Source: Ceriagrion tenellum (lineage: Eukaryota > Arthropoda > Insecta > Odonata > Coenagrionidae). Taken from it: a DNA stretch of 64,000 nt. Position numbers and translations under genes: made by a program. The notes beneath the pieces were generated by a model, which did no database searches, was not told where the DNA came from, and was given only the letters and a program-made list of their open reading frames with translations. Positions 23,050-34,547 of the stretch are shown here, in pieces (the first letter of the stretch is position 1; every line of letters begins with the position of its first letter). Location: contig OY720636.1 in the NCBI GenBank assembly GCA_963169105.1, forward strand, positions 122,096,188 to 122,160,187. Direction: 5' to 3'.

Positions 23050-24362
23050 AATTAGATAAGGTAATTTCTCAGTGATCGAAAACAAAAAGTAGTTATTGAG
23101 AGTTTTAGCTCTGATATGGTCGAAGTCATATCTGGTGTTCCTCAAGGAAGCACGATCGGCTTTCTTTTATTCATTATTTATATCAATGACCTAAGTTTTC
23201 CAGTTGGCAGTAAATTAAAACTACTTGCAGATGATATTGTTATCTACCTTGAAATAAGAAAAGATGCCGACTTAGAAGTACTGTCGTCGGAGGGTAAGGG
23301 CCTAGCCTCATTGCCCTCCGACAACCAGTAACCAGTTTACCAGTTCCCGTAAGATCACTGAAGTTAAGCAATGTTGGGCCCGGATGAGGGTTGGATGGGT
23401 GACCATTCATACCTTCACCGTGGCACTCTTGTCCCCTGTCTGCATATGGCAGGCAGGTTAAACATGGGGTTGGCACAACGGATCACTCAAGGTCTAGGTG
23501 CCTGAGCTCCTGTCGAAGGCTCCCCCAACTAACAACAATCTACATCTGTCATCAGACCTTAACAGACCTTGTGGTGCCAGGAGTGGGGGCTAGAATTAAA
23601 TATTTGTAAATGCACCACAGTACACTTCCTGCAAAAGTCATCACACAAATTCCATACCTGTACCATGGGTAGAGTAAACATAAAATCTTTAGATACAGTA
23701 AAATATCTTGGAATTACCTTAACTTCTGATTTATAGTAGGGAACACACATACAAGACATATCTGGCACAGCATTAAGGAATCTAGGATCTGTTAAGCATA
23801 TAACAGGAAGGTCCTCGAATGAAAAAGTAAAAGAAAGATGCTACTTCTCTCTAGTTAGGCCACACCTTGAATATGTCATGAGCATTTGGGACCCTGGTCA
23901 TAAAGGTTTAATGAAAAAAATTAACGATGAACTAAGAAAAGCAGCACACTTCCTTAAAAACTGCTACAACCGAAAATATAGTGTCTCACAACTTACATAG
24001 GGATTAAGGTGGGAGCCCCAAGAGACTGAAGCTACACACTAGGCTTAGCTTGCTTGAGAAATTCAGAAATGGTTTGTTTCAGAGCGACACAGAGAATATT
24101 ATCATGATGCCTCATCTCCTGGTCTGACAGAAGCGATAAAATAAAAGAGAGATACATTGTCAAATATATAGATACAAAAACTCATCCTTTCCCATTCGCA
24201 CAAGAAGCGAACACAATAAAAACTGAGCTCTACAAATTATACTCCCAAAATACATGACACCATTTCACCTTCCAAAACCTTACATCTTTACACGGCTGGT
24301 GACCTAACACCCCCTGCCACAAGAGCATGAGGCAGCTCCCAGGGTAGCATGTAGATGTAGAA
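23050..24362 (+). mobile_element. CR1/L2-like LINE, 3' part, interrupted by a SINE
   Basis: The plus strand encodes SGVPQGSTIGFLLFIIYIND and LLADDIVIYLEIRKDADLEV (reverse transcriptase blocks; the catalytic YADD is LADD here), and, after the inserted SINE, WGLEINICKCTTVHF-like, DTVKYLGITLTSDL, LVRPHLEYV and GLRWEP segments with several stops. The 3' tail ends with GTAGATGTAGAA. It belongs to the same family as 1536-2195. The copy is 5'-truncated and inactive. Confidence 0.87.
23281..23553 (+). mobile_element. 5S-rRNA-derived SINE (SINE3-like) with 8-bp target-site duplication
   Basis: Positions 23341-23425 follow 5S rRNA from about its nucleotide 30 to 115: GATCACTGAAGTTAAGCA (box A side of the internal promoter) and GGTTGGATGGGTGACC (box C). 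The body (23289-23545, 257 bp) is flanked by CTGTCGTC (23281-23288) and CTGTCATC (23546-23553). Removing body and one duplicate restores the LINE reading frame (EVLSSDLNRL), so the insertion borders are exact. The non-5S 3' part ends in AACAATCTACAT. A simple 5S pseudogene is less likely because of the unrelated flanking segments inside the duplication. Confidence 0.8.
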
Positions 24363-24488
24363 GTTGTGAGTGATAATTTTTAATAGGGCATACACAATGT
24401 TTGCTAATGCATAACAGTTAACTGCAAAGACATATCCAATCTGCCAATTTTTAAAACAGTAATCCATTATTAGATTTTGTGAAAACAA

Positions 24489-24494
24489 TTTATT
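24489..24494 (-). terminator. Candidate poly(A) signal of COMMD8
   Basis: AATAAA on the minus strand about 60 bases past the COMMD8 stop codon, giving a short 3' UTR. Confidence 0.55.
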
Positions 24495-24554
24495 GAAAAT
24501 TAAACTCACATCAGTTAGAGACAGATAATATTATGTAGTGCAGTTTACACAATA

Positions 24555-24740
24555 TCATGCACTAGTTAAACGACTGAACATACTTTGCTGTGCTTTTTCG
24601 AGTGCCTCAATCAACTGTTTTAGTTCTGTTTTATCCAGTTCCAAGTTCATTGCAGTGCTCCCCTTACCAGATTCAAGATTTAAGTCCAGGGCTAGAAGTG
24701 GCTCATGCATTGCAGAAAATGTGCTGCTCCCAATGACCCA
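24555..24740 (-). CDS. COMMD8: COMMD8 exon 4 (COMM domain and stop)
   Basis: Sixty-one codons plus TGA (24555-24557). It contains EPLLALDLNLESG and the leucine-rich COMM helix TELKQLIEALEKAQQ. The acceptor is AAATTTCAG. Confidence 0.9.
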   Translation of the reverse strand, partial: WVIGSSTFSAMHEPLLALDLNLESGKGSTAMNLELDKTELKQLIEALEKAQQSMFSRLTSA

Positions 24741-27700
24741 CTGAAATTTATTTCAAATTAATTAACATTTTTACCAGATTAGCAAAACAGGGATCTTCTA
24801 AGAAAAATGAAAGTTCACAAATATTTAACATATAGTAAAATGCCAACGCTTCCATTAACAAATTCACTGCTGAGCTACACTGCAAGGCAAGCCTGCTGGG
24901 GAAAATGAAGCCAGGCCCACAGAAAATAAGGGAGTTGAGAGCGACACACAGTCACAGCCCACTAGTCAGAAAGATCCTGATGTGTGATGCTGTGTCAAAG
25001 TAAGCAGTGAATGTGTTAATGGCATGACAACTGGAAATGATGCATGCATTGATTTATTTCACAGTCACATGGACACCAATGAAATGCACAACTTTTGCAA
25101 AATAGTCATCAAATATACTTGGCAGCTGAGTTGACAAAGCAATTCACCATAAAAAACCATAGCAATACATTAGACATATCAGATAATACACATTCAAAAC
25201 AAAGGTTGCATCCAGTTACAATGGTACCCATGAAAAATTTCCTACAATCAGCTTTAAATTTTCTGAGATACTCAAATTTAACCTTGTAATAGGTCAAACG
25301 AAGAACAATGCATTCTGTGTTCTTGTGTCAAATATTGCATTGGCCTAATAATCATGACTAATTAAAAAGCAATTGTATCTAACATAGCCTACATATTATT
25401 CCTTACTACAATACGTTCATTGTTCAAATGTCATACAGCAATTCATTTTGAATGTACAACTTCTTGGGACCAGAATTTGCACTGCATTCATGTATCATGC
25501 AAGATGAATAATGCTATTAGGGGAAAAATAATTTTGGGCTAAAATTAAGGAATCAGAAAAATACTTATTGTTTTTAACTAGGGCATAAATGAGAGAAGGT
25601 AGAACATCTCACATATTTCGAGAAAGTTCTGGATGGATTTGGTGGTAACAATACAGATGAAGATTGGCTAGGAGGGAATCGATACTGTTACATACGTATA
25701 AAAATAAGGGAAAGCTGAAGAAGGCGAAATAAAGATTGTAAGCTATTGAGGAGTGGGGATAGAGGAGAATGGGAAGAGTAAGCTGGATGGGGATGAAAAC
25801 AATTGAAGAGATTTTCTAAAAGACAGGAAACTGACGGGAGGAAGCAGCATAATAGGCTGTATGATGAATTGACAGATTACAGCATGTAGAAATGGTGACA
25901 GTGAGGAGAATACTGGGGAAGCATCGTTGCAGGAGGGGAAGAATAGTAACCTTTAACAATGTGAAGGGAGGAAAAAGAGTGGAAAAGAGATTTTATATTT
26001 GAAAATGGTTTGATGAAGGACACATTAGAGAAAATCCTCAGCAGTTTGGGTTATAACAAACAGTACTACCTATGGACCCACCATTATTTGATAGAATTCC
26101 TATCATGATGTTTAGACCACCATACCTGGAGCTTTATACTTTATGTACTTCATATCTTTTTGATATCTTCACAAACAAAAAAACAAGAGATTTTGCTACG
26201 GCCAATGCTTCCAGGTTGCACGGCTCTAATGTTTTTTTTTCAATTTCTTCTAATCTTTACGCATGCTGTATGCAACTGCTGCGATTTTCCATCACAATTA
26301 TATCTTTTAAAGTCGATTATATTCTACACTTTTCTGTGATCATAACAACATTCATTGAGGCTAATTACATCAAGGCATATTATTCCCATGGAAGTACAAC
26401 ATTTAACAATCCTGAAATGAGAATCCAGTATGGCCTAAATTTATCCAAAAGCCCATTTCTGAGGCAGTACTGAACATCAACACCCATTAGCAAAAGATCA
26501 ATACCACGGCCTTCAGCTTCACTCATTCACACTGAATTCTATTGTACTCTGCTTAATTAGAGTCTATACTCTCATTCCTCAACCTTCCAGCAACAGCACT
26601 GCTTCTTATGCCCAAAAATATCTGCATAAATGGTAACTCCACCTTTCCAGATATCTCAAGTGAACCCCTTCTCCCTCTTTGAGTTGAACATAATTACTAA
26701 TTCAAAAATGCTATCAACCATGGATGTAGTCAAGATTTATGTTATGGGGGGCAGGGCACCCTTCCGTATCTATTGATTTATGTTAGGGGGCAGATAACTG
26801 TCCAGTGCAGCTCCGTATAGCAGATTTGGCATGAAATGTCTCATCCAGTAAGGGACAGCACCCCTTTCCCCCTGCCTACGCCCAAGTAATCAACAGTATC
26901 TTCAAAGCTAAATGCCAACTCTAATATTTCCTCTACTTCAACATGTCCTCAACCCTTTCATTGCTACAATTTATGTCACTACTATAAGCCACTTCTTTTG
27001 CACATAAGAAGGTATGTTTATGAGTATATTACCTATTTCATGACGTGCTTTCTAACTACCCAGCCGACTTAGCTGGTTCGTCCTCCTTCCTTCTGGTATC
27101 CTACATGGCAGCTGATTCTGCGTTTACACTTTTCTAGCAGAAAATTGCGATACACTGAAAATAAAAAATCTAGGGCCGTGACATCAACCGCTAAATACGT
27201 ACTCAGCCAGATTATCGGTGTCTTAAAATTCTTTCAACACGTATCAGACATGTTAGCGTTTTCAAGAATAACAGGTGGGCAACGAAGTGGGCCAATAGAA
27301 CCATTCGCAAACAATGGGACAACTTGTTTTAACAAGGCTACTAATTTTTCATTACTAAGTAAATACTAGTAACAAAATACCATATAGCAGTAGCATTCTA
27401 ATGGGGATAAATGTTAATAAAACACGATGCATTAACCACAACCATCACGAAGTTGGGACAACATGTTCACACTACCTTAAGTTTCCAGTCGTAATCCTTT
27501 AAGAGATAATCAGATTTGCCAAGTAGACCCAAATTTACATAATGCATCATTTCATTTTTCCTGTTAGCAACACATGCGTGTATAACGCTGCATTGGCTTT
27601 GGCTCAAGGCAGGGTATTTTTCTTTCAGCTAAAAAATAAGGGAAACGAACATATTTTCATGCTTCACACAACATTATCTGCAAATTAATTGGAAGAGTGT

Positions 27701-28025
27701 CAAAGAAAATCAAACCTCATTGAGATCCATGCTTAACTCAATACATTCACAACACAATGCATTGGTATTCGCAACTACTTCTTTAAATTCCTTCCCTGAG
27801 AGCGGAGTTCGTGATTGAGCATTTACTACAGCCGGCCCTTTTTTTCCACATAATTCATCCATGCAGGAATACAAAAACTGTGGAGTGAAACATAATCATA
27901 CAAAAAACGATATTTATTTTTTTAATCGACTATCTCCTTTATTGTCACCCCAAACCGAATACCTCCTTCAGATCATCTTCACTGAGGGCGGAGAGAAATT
28001 TCAATGTTTCCTCCTTCCCAGCCAT
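24555..28025 (-). CDS. COMMD8: COMMD8, COMM domain-containing protein 8 (4 exons, whole gene)
   Basis: COMMD proteins form the hetero-decameric ring that with CCDC22/CCDC93 (CCC/Commander complex) drives endosomal recycling of membrane receptors. Four exons, all phase 0 with GT/AG borders, give 187 residues; recalled human COMMD8 is 183. The N-terminal helical domain covers about residues 1-115 (DELCGKKGP, then SQCSVIHACVANRKNEMMHY, comparable to the human CVKSRKDEI region). The COMM domain follows from about 120: KDYDWKLKWVIGSS, EPLLALDLNL, and LDKTELKQLIEALEKAQQ, which resembles the human MSREELQNLIQSLEAANK stretch. The ATG at 28025 begins MAGKEETLKF. Intron 3 is 2.7 kb; introns 1 and 2 are under 100 bases. 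Confidence 0.88.
24741..27475. other. COMMD8 intron 3
   Basis: Contains a purine-rich stretch at about 25560-26060 and the second copy of the dispersed repeat at 26718-26886. The 133-codon ORF at 26072-26473 has no recognisable domain. CpG content rises from about 27.0 kb towards the promoter. Confidence 0.55.
26718..26886. repeat. Dispersed repeat, copy 2
   Basis: Inverse orientation of 2646-2776: CCGTATAGCAGATTTGGCAT and TGAAATGTCTCATCCAGTAA match the other copy's reverse complement, and CCATGGATGTAGTCAAGATT matches its far end. The internal segments differ in length. Confidence 0.55.
27476..27628 (-). CDS. COMMD8: COMMD8 exon 3
   Basis: Fifty-one codons from LKEKYPALSQ to KDYDWKLK. The acceptor is TTTTTTAG, the donor GTAGTG. 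The D-W-x-L/V-K motif that opens the COMM domain lies at the exon end. Confidence 0.88.
27716..27877 (-). CDS. COMMD8: COMMD8 exon 2
   Basis: Fifty-four codons from FLYSCMDELC to LSMDLNE, between acceptor CTCCACAG and donor GTTTGATT. It forms the middle of the helical N-terminal domain and joins exon 3 in phase 0. Confidence 0.86.
27963..28025 (-). CDS. COMMD8: COMMD8 exon 1
   Basis: Twenty-one codons beginning MAGKEETLKF and ending SEDDLKE, followed by donor GTATTCGG. The ATG has G at -3 and +4. The following 85-base intron leads straight into FLYSCMDELCG, the expected continuation. Confidence 0.83.
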
Positions 28026-28630
28026 TTCAAAGTTCAGTTCAATACAGGGAATACTGATCAGCTAATTGAGGCTTATTTCGATGCATGAAGGGCTAGTTGG
28101 TCTTGATATATTTCAATGGAAGAGTGTTCAAAGCCCGCACCACCGATACCTGACGCAAAAATAAACAAACTTGGCATTAGCCCTTATTTCCCATTCTTCT
28201 GATTTGTTTTTCGGCTGTAAAATGTGTGTTTCTCCAATGCGCCTATCGAGGGCGTTGCTGTGAAAAAGTGAATCATGCAATGTGCAATAACCTCGCCTAT
28301 AGGTGGCTCGGGTGAATCACAACAAGAAGAAAACTGTCTTCTTGCTGGGCGGAGTTTTCTTTTAAGTTTTATCCGTCTTATGTTCCTCTTCAAAGACAAT
28401 AGAGTTAAATCACCCTTTCTCAACTAAATGTTGCTAACACCTCAGTCAAGCAGATTTTTATTCAGCATTCTTTATGGTTGCACTCTTGTCTATTCATGAT
28501 ATCTGAGAATGACAGATCGTGTGCGTTAGTGCTCGAATAGTCTTCCTTAGAAAAATTTTATGATAAAAACGTAGAGATAGTTGGCAGTGTAGATCGGTGC
28601 AACCTTCCTGTCGCTAAAAATAATCAGAAG
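28026..28630. promoter_or_regulatory. CpG-rich putative bidirectional promoter between COMMD8 and a possible plus-strand transcript
   Basis: Lies just upstream of the COMMD8 start. On the plus strand a textbook splice donor (AAG then GTGAGTAAGT) falls after 28630, so an untranslated first exon of a divergent transcript may end there. There is no TATA box I would defend. The divergent transcript is inference. Confidence 0.35.
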
Positions 28631-31135
28631 GTGAGTAAGTACTCTCGATTTTTGTCTTTAAATAGTGTTATATTTCATGTAAATAATAGCTTGGTGTTAA
28701 AACGTAGTCTGTTGCAAATTGTGACTCTCCCGTCAAATCATTCTTTATGTCCTTCTGTAATGTGCTGGTAGACTTAGTCACTATTAAAGACTGGTGTGAT
28801 GTACTTGTACATTGTCCCTATATATACTCGTTTGAAGATAAGTATCATCGCAATGTCTTGGACACTTCGTTAGTGCTAATCAGGAAGTGTCGAAAATCTC
28901 TATTACCTATTCGTTGTGCTGTAAAAATGATTGTGCCTCTATATTTTGGAGCATTTTTATATTTAGAGTGGTACCATCACTCTTTCGACATATGTTAATG
29001 TTGCAGGCGGACCCAATTTGAACGTTGGGCGGGTTTTTCTATCATTGAAGCATGCTTTTCGTGTACTTACTTGTATTCAAAGAGAAAGGGGAAAGTTTGA
29101 CGTTAATAGGAGATCATTTTCTGTGGTAAAATCGCGTATTGCACGCACATCAATATTTCGTTGGACGAAGCTGTTTCTCTCCGACAGCAGTGTTTAGTAA
29201 AGTTCTTACTGTGTTATGGTTTATGTCAGTGCTTTGGATTTTTATACTTCATGCATGTTTATGCCTTCTCTTTCTGTGCTTCATAATGTATTGTAGCGTC
29301 TCGCTGAATGTTGAGAATACGCCGAAACAGCTGGCGCTCAAAAAGTGTTGTGGCCTTGATACCTATAAATGCAGTGGCCTTGAACGTAGATGCTACCTAT
29401 GCAATTGAGGAAAACAACATGAGCGACTACGAGAATTCCATAGTGTTTTGTTTGTAACAGCAATTGAAGATTGTGCGTCTCCCATATGTTTTCAATGCTC
29501 CCTCGTGATTGTATCGTATAGGGTATTCCCTCCAACTAGCGGATGCTTTGACGTATATTTTAACCTAAAAATGTTATAATTATCCTGTTAACGCGACTGC
29601 AACACTTTAGATTTTCTTTAAGAACGTTGGGAAAATTTGGTCAATAAAGCTTGAATTTTTTACGGTAGGTCAAGCATTACGGGGACAGTAGATACTGTGC
29701 GTAGCTTTTTTTATCGTCTTTTCCCGTGCATTCATTTGGTGGCAATTTTTCCGCGTTTGGCTCGGGATCCTCAATGTTTTGTAATTATAGGTATTCTTGT
29801 GGTTGGCCCTGAAGCCTCAAACGGTGCCACGGGGAATCCTGGGGAGGTGTTGCTTCAGGGACTGCAGTTCTCCTGAGTTTACGTTCGCTCCTCCGGAGCG
29901 CGCATAATATGAGCCTCCCGCCGGGCCCTCAAGCCAAGTCTAACCGTCTTGAATTTTTTTTCAAGGCTCCATACCAGGATGATGGAGACTGTAAACGCCT
30001 TAAGATCTGAAACGCCTTAAGATTAAGACTGTGCCGACCTTTGGCCTGGATCTTTGTTCATATTAAATTTCACAGGTATATGGACTGTCTGAGAAAAGTC
30101 AAAATAAAGAGTGAAATCAATTTTATTCAGTGAAAATATTTTCGGGGCATCTCTACGCAATGCGATAATATGTTAAGCCGCATCTGCCACAAACTTGGGC
30201 CGAATGCGTTTTCCGCGAATGTTTTCAGCGCAAATTGATGATTACTTACACACATATTTACGCAGGGTGGCGCGCTTCTTTGTTAATCCGGGTTGACAGG
30301 GCAGGCAAACTAGCATTTGTGCGTCACAAGCGTCCTCATCGAGAACCTGTATGTGGCGCAAATCCGTTTGTGTTCGTCGAAAAACCGTCTTTGTCTGGAG
30401 CATGCGCGCTGAATGAGCAATAAATTCTTGCTTGCGTTGACACTTGCAGATTTACAGTAAAAGTGGGTCCTACTCTCGCTCAAAAATGTGTGCTGTGTGT
30501 CGTATTCGGTGCAAATTGATTTAGGTGTGGACGCGGCTTTACTGTGTATAGGCCTGTGTGATACGTTTAGTAATTAGGTATGAGTTGAGGTCAAAAGCGT
30601 ACATGTACATAAGTCAAGATGTTGTAAATAAATCTCTTTATTTACGAATGTTGAAGATTCCGGTGATATTCTGTGGAGCCGAAACATAACGGACAAATGA
30701 CCTGGTGATGCTGTCAAAAGCGAAAACTAGATCGTGTGATAAATTTGAACTTTTGGAATTTGCTCGTTTTGTGATGTGTCAGTCTCCTTATTTCACCAAT
30801 TGAGTGAACTTTTTCTCATTCGCAGGTGTCATGATTTTCTGTAGAGTATACATGTAGTGGCAAACCATTCAAAATAAGGCACAAAGTTTTAAAACTCAAA
30901 GGAGTCAAAGAGATCTCAAAGTTTTTCTTGTTCACCATTTCCGACTTCTCTTGTGTTGGATACGCGAACTTGTGGCAGTATACTTGGCAATCTTTCATTA
31001 TCCATTCGCAGGTTGATTAGGTCCCCTTTAATTGTTGCCAGGGTGTAATAATGAGTCGGAGTGAGTAGTGCAGGGATTTCTGTTTCTCCTGCCGAGATTT
31101 TGTTGCATTGTTAGCAATCGGTGTTAGCAAGCGCA
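28631..31135. other. Gene-free CpG-rich stretch
   Basis: Possible intron of a divergent transcript starting near 28.6 kb. No exon could be supported; ORFs are short and without domains. Confidence 0.45.
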
Positions 31136-31222
31136 ATATTCGCACCCGAGGCGGGATGTGAACTGGCGACATTGGGGTTGCGTGTTCGGCACATTACTAG
31201 CCTGGCTACCTCGATCGGCCGT
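31136..31222 (-). mobile_element. tRNA-like SINE head
   Basis: The minus strand has a box A-like GGTAGCCAGGC (31200-31210) and box B-like GTTCACATCCC (31153-31163), spaced as in a tRNA, with CGCAACCCCAATGTCGCC between, resembling an anticodon-arm and variable region. tRNA-derived SINE or degraded tRNA. Confidence 0.5.
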
Positions 31223-34200
31223 ATAATGACATATACACTCTAGATGTGCATAAAAAGGAGACTGAAAATATAGATCGGCGTCCAATTGTATTTCTGAATT
31301 TATGAAAACCTGAAGCCCGCTAGGTTTTCTTTTTGTTTATTTTCATGTCAACTTTCATGTGAACTCGGCGAATTTAAATTGACGCGGCCTTCTTGGTTTA
31401 CTTAAGTTTAATTGTTTTCTTTTTTGTACGGCTCCAGCATGGTGATGTGAAAGTATTTGCTTTAAAATATTTCGCTCATTTCGTATCCCATTCAGATCAA
31501 TGGTAGTCCAAAGCACTACTGGCTTATCAGTTGCAGCTCATCGAGATTTTCAGAAAGTTAAATGTACAATTTTCACTGGTGCGACTTAATAGGATGTTAA
31601 CCTATCGGCCCTGGTTAATTCCTGATGTTTATTCATGTAGATGAAAGAATATTACTCCTATATTGAACATCGAACAAAGGAATTTTTCAATGCCGCCAAT
31701 CAACTACAGTACTTAAATTAGCATATTTTATTGACGCTTGTCCAATGGTTGGGCTCCTCCCTAATTATTATTCTAGTCGAGACACCTGCACTGGTGGTGA
31801 AAAGACCTTGCCTGTCGAGTGTCACCCATACCTCCTGGCTACTTCGCGCTGTCTTGAATGGATAAATGCTAGGGTCCATATACCTGATTGCATAACAGTT
31901 TCTTACAAAGCGCAGTTGCTGAACCCCGATTTGTCCACGCCCCAAGTTTTCATCCTTCAATTTTCCATAGCCTATTTCCTTCGCGAAAGCCGTTAAATAT
32001 CAATGTTTGTTACTTTTTTATCTGTTTCTATCAGGTGAATGTGCTTTTTTTCGATTCATGTATGAGGTGAGCCTTGGTCTCATCGTTTTCGCCAACATTA
32101 TTGGCCTGAAGACTTTCCTGTTGTTATATTTTTGTCCCTTTATTACCTTCTTCTGAGGTTTTCTTTCGTTCCTCTAAAATATACTGCTAGATTAAAACGG
32201 GATTATTCGTCACTAGACAAACGCCTTTCTGCTTTTTGTCCAACGGTTTATTTTTAACTCTCACAATACTTTCGTCATCTAGGCTCCAGTTTGCTGTCCA
32301 AGTAGTATCTAATGAAGAATGTCGAGACATGGCCTTCTTAATTTATTCCAATCATATGCCTGGGTCGTATTCTCGCGTTTGGAATGCCACGCAATTCACA
32401 TGGTGGAAATTGGTCTTCCTCTTGTGTATGCATCATGGAATATTCACAATTTATCAATAGAAGGATGGGTAAAATGTTTCTTGCGCTGGTTTTCGTGATG
32501 ATAATCCATTGTGGAGAGTTGACTACTTTTCGGGTTTCTCCTGCGGTTACACCTTCAATCTGGGACTTCTGCTTCAAAATGCAACCGCGGTAGTGACCTG
32601 GAAACATTTTCCAAGAGTTGAAAATACTGCTGGCGTATCACAGTTGCCGTCTGGGCGTGTCACCGTAAATTTAGACAATATTAAAGAAGGAAGTTCATCG
32701 ATGACCCATTCAGAATCAACCCATCATTGGGAAAAAAAACTATGAAAAAAAACCGTTAGCATAGTCCAATTTTCTCAGAATCATATTTAAATACCAAAGG
32801 CTACATGATATCAGATAGTCAGTTCTTTCCTAGTCTATTTAGTATATACGAAAATCATCCGCCATTTGTCTCATATTATTATAAGAAATTCGGTTTATTT
32901 ACATCTTATGACCCAGGCATCTCAATAGAGGGAACGTTAAGTTATTTCTTGGTATATCGAGGGATGGCGGTCACTTAAATCGTGTGACAACGCAGCTATC
33001 TATGTTGCATATATCAAGAAACGAAGGGTGCATTTTTATGAAATTCTGTGTGTTTTTATCTTTTAATCCGGCTACATTATTTAAGAGTATGGCGCATAGT
33101 TTTTTTTGTTTCGAGAAATCCAATCACTTACTTCATTTGTGTGACGCCCCACAAAAAAAAACACTTAGGCTCTCTTTAGGTTGTTGGAGTACATCGATGT
33201 CTTTATGGGAGACTTAGCGTGAGAAGACTGTTGGAAACAAGGCGTTTACATTTGATCATATTGCGAAAAAATACGTGGCAAATGAAGGTCACGGTTCAGA
33301 ACTGGTGAACTGCCTTGACGTTGGGGAATGCAGTGACGTCTCACCACCCGTTCGGCAAGAGAAAATTGTTTAGTGTTTTCATTTGCGACACACGTCAACT
33401 GCACTGGTTGAGATGAGTATGTGCTTGCTGTTTGCCATTCCTCACCCTCGTGACTAATTCAGAGCGGAGGGCATGAAACTAGTGTGACTCAGGAGTCATG
33501 TGATATCCGTATTTGTATTTGATTTTTCGGCGCGAGAAGCATTGTTTTTTTTTTTCTACTTCCTCTTTAACTTTTGGATGTTTATTCTGTGTTGCTTAGG
33601 TGTCATCGTTGGAAAAGTTAAATCAAATATATTCGGTTTCCGTGGAGACTTGAAAAATATTTTCCCTCTCCGTTGATCTTGAGGTACGTTTTTGAGACGG
33701 AACAAAAGGCTTTATTATTTCTTTTTTCTATTATCAACTGTTTTTATGAATTATTTCGCGTGAAATTTCTTTCATATTGATGCGCCGAATTTATTGAAAC
33801 GCTTAAGCAGGTATGGTGTGTAGTTCCTCCTACTTTCAGCACTAAGGGTCCCAACTCCATGCTATTAACCATGAATAAATTATGGATTGGGATCTCGTTG
33901 CCGAAAAGCGTTGTCTAGAATTCCAGTAAACAAACAACTTTTTGGAAAGTGGTTCCGCCTAGTGATGAAAGACGGAAGTTCAAATGTAAATCCAGTCGAC
34001 AGATTGTAAACAAACACGTCTTACCGGTTTTGCCATGAATATGCATTGCTTTTTACTTAAAAGTAATCATAATGTATGGATAAAAAATTTAATAATACAC
34101 GATGGACGTAATTATACACTTTTTTTAAATATCGTTCGGTATACAGTTGTATTGAATTCCTCTATAAACTTTAATAAAACCAATGCACAGTTAACTTCTT

Positions 34201-34434
34201 TGTACTTCGTGAATATCGCTATCCGGAATCTTAATATTAATGCGATGCGAAAAAGGTGGAATGAATCAGAAGACTGATACAAGATTGAAAAACCAAGAAA
34301 TGATAATATCATCTATGGAAAAGGGATTGGGCCAATGTATCGATTTAGCCTTCGTTGTAAGTCATTTCCGGCTTGACTTCTTGAGTATTCCCAATGGCCA
34401 TCATTGCAGTGTAGGTAAAAAGGAATGCACTTAC
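31223..34434. other. Gene-free stretch
   Basis: No exon or repeat recognised. A stretch at 31740-31960 is open on both strands but has no known domain. Confidence 0.4.
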
Positions 34435-34547
34435 CGCCACCTTGAACAGATTCTTATTTTTCAATCCAAGTCTCCTATTTTGGGTCCTCGTAGACGCATA
34501 CCCTGTTTGCAGCCTGGTACGAAGCACGTTCTGTTCAAACATGGCAT
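34435..34547 (-). pseudogene. THAP zinc-finger domain exon fragment with frameshift
   Basis: Minus-strand reading from ATG 34547 gives an N-terminus with the THAP-type CFVPGCK signature (MPCLNRTCFVPGCK). After this the frame breaks: a one-base slip in the adenine run at the CK codons moves the continuation TGYAST... KNKNLFKVA into another frame. That continuation ends exactly at a GTAAGTG splice donor, as THAP N-terminal exons often do. THAP domains bind DNA and occur in host factors and in P-element-like transposases; which of these is the source cannot be told. No downstream THAP exon was recognised. Confidence 0.5.

Noticed and set aside
23338..23430. Functional 5S rRNA gene
   Set aside because: The first ~30 nucleotides are missing, several bases differ in the internal promoter and stems, and it lies inside a SINE with target-site duplication.
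23240..23476. 78-codon minus ORF
   Set aside because: Antisense of the 5S-derived SINE.
26072..26473. 133-codon plus ORF inside COMMD8 intron 3
   Set aside because: No domain, AT-rich composition, no splice context; antisense to an intron.
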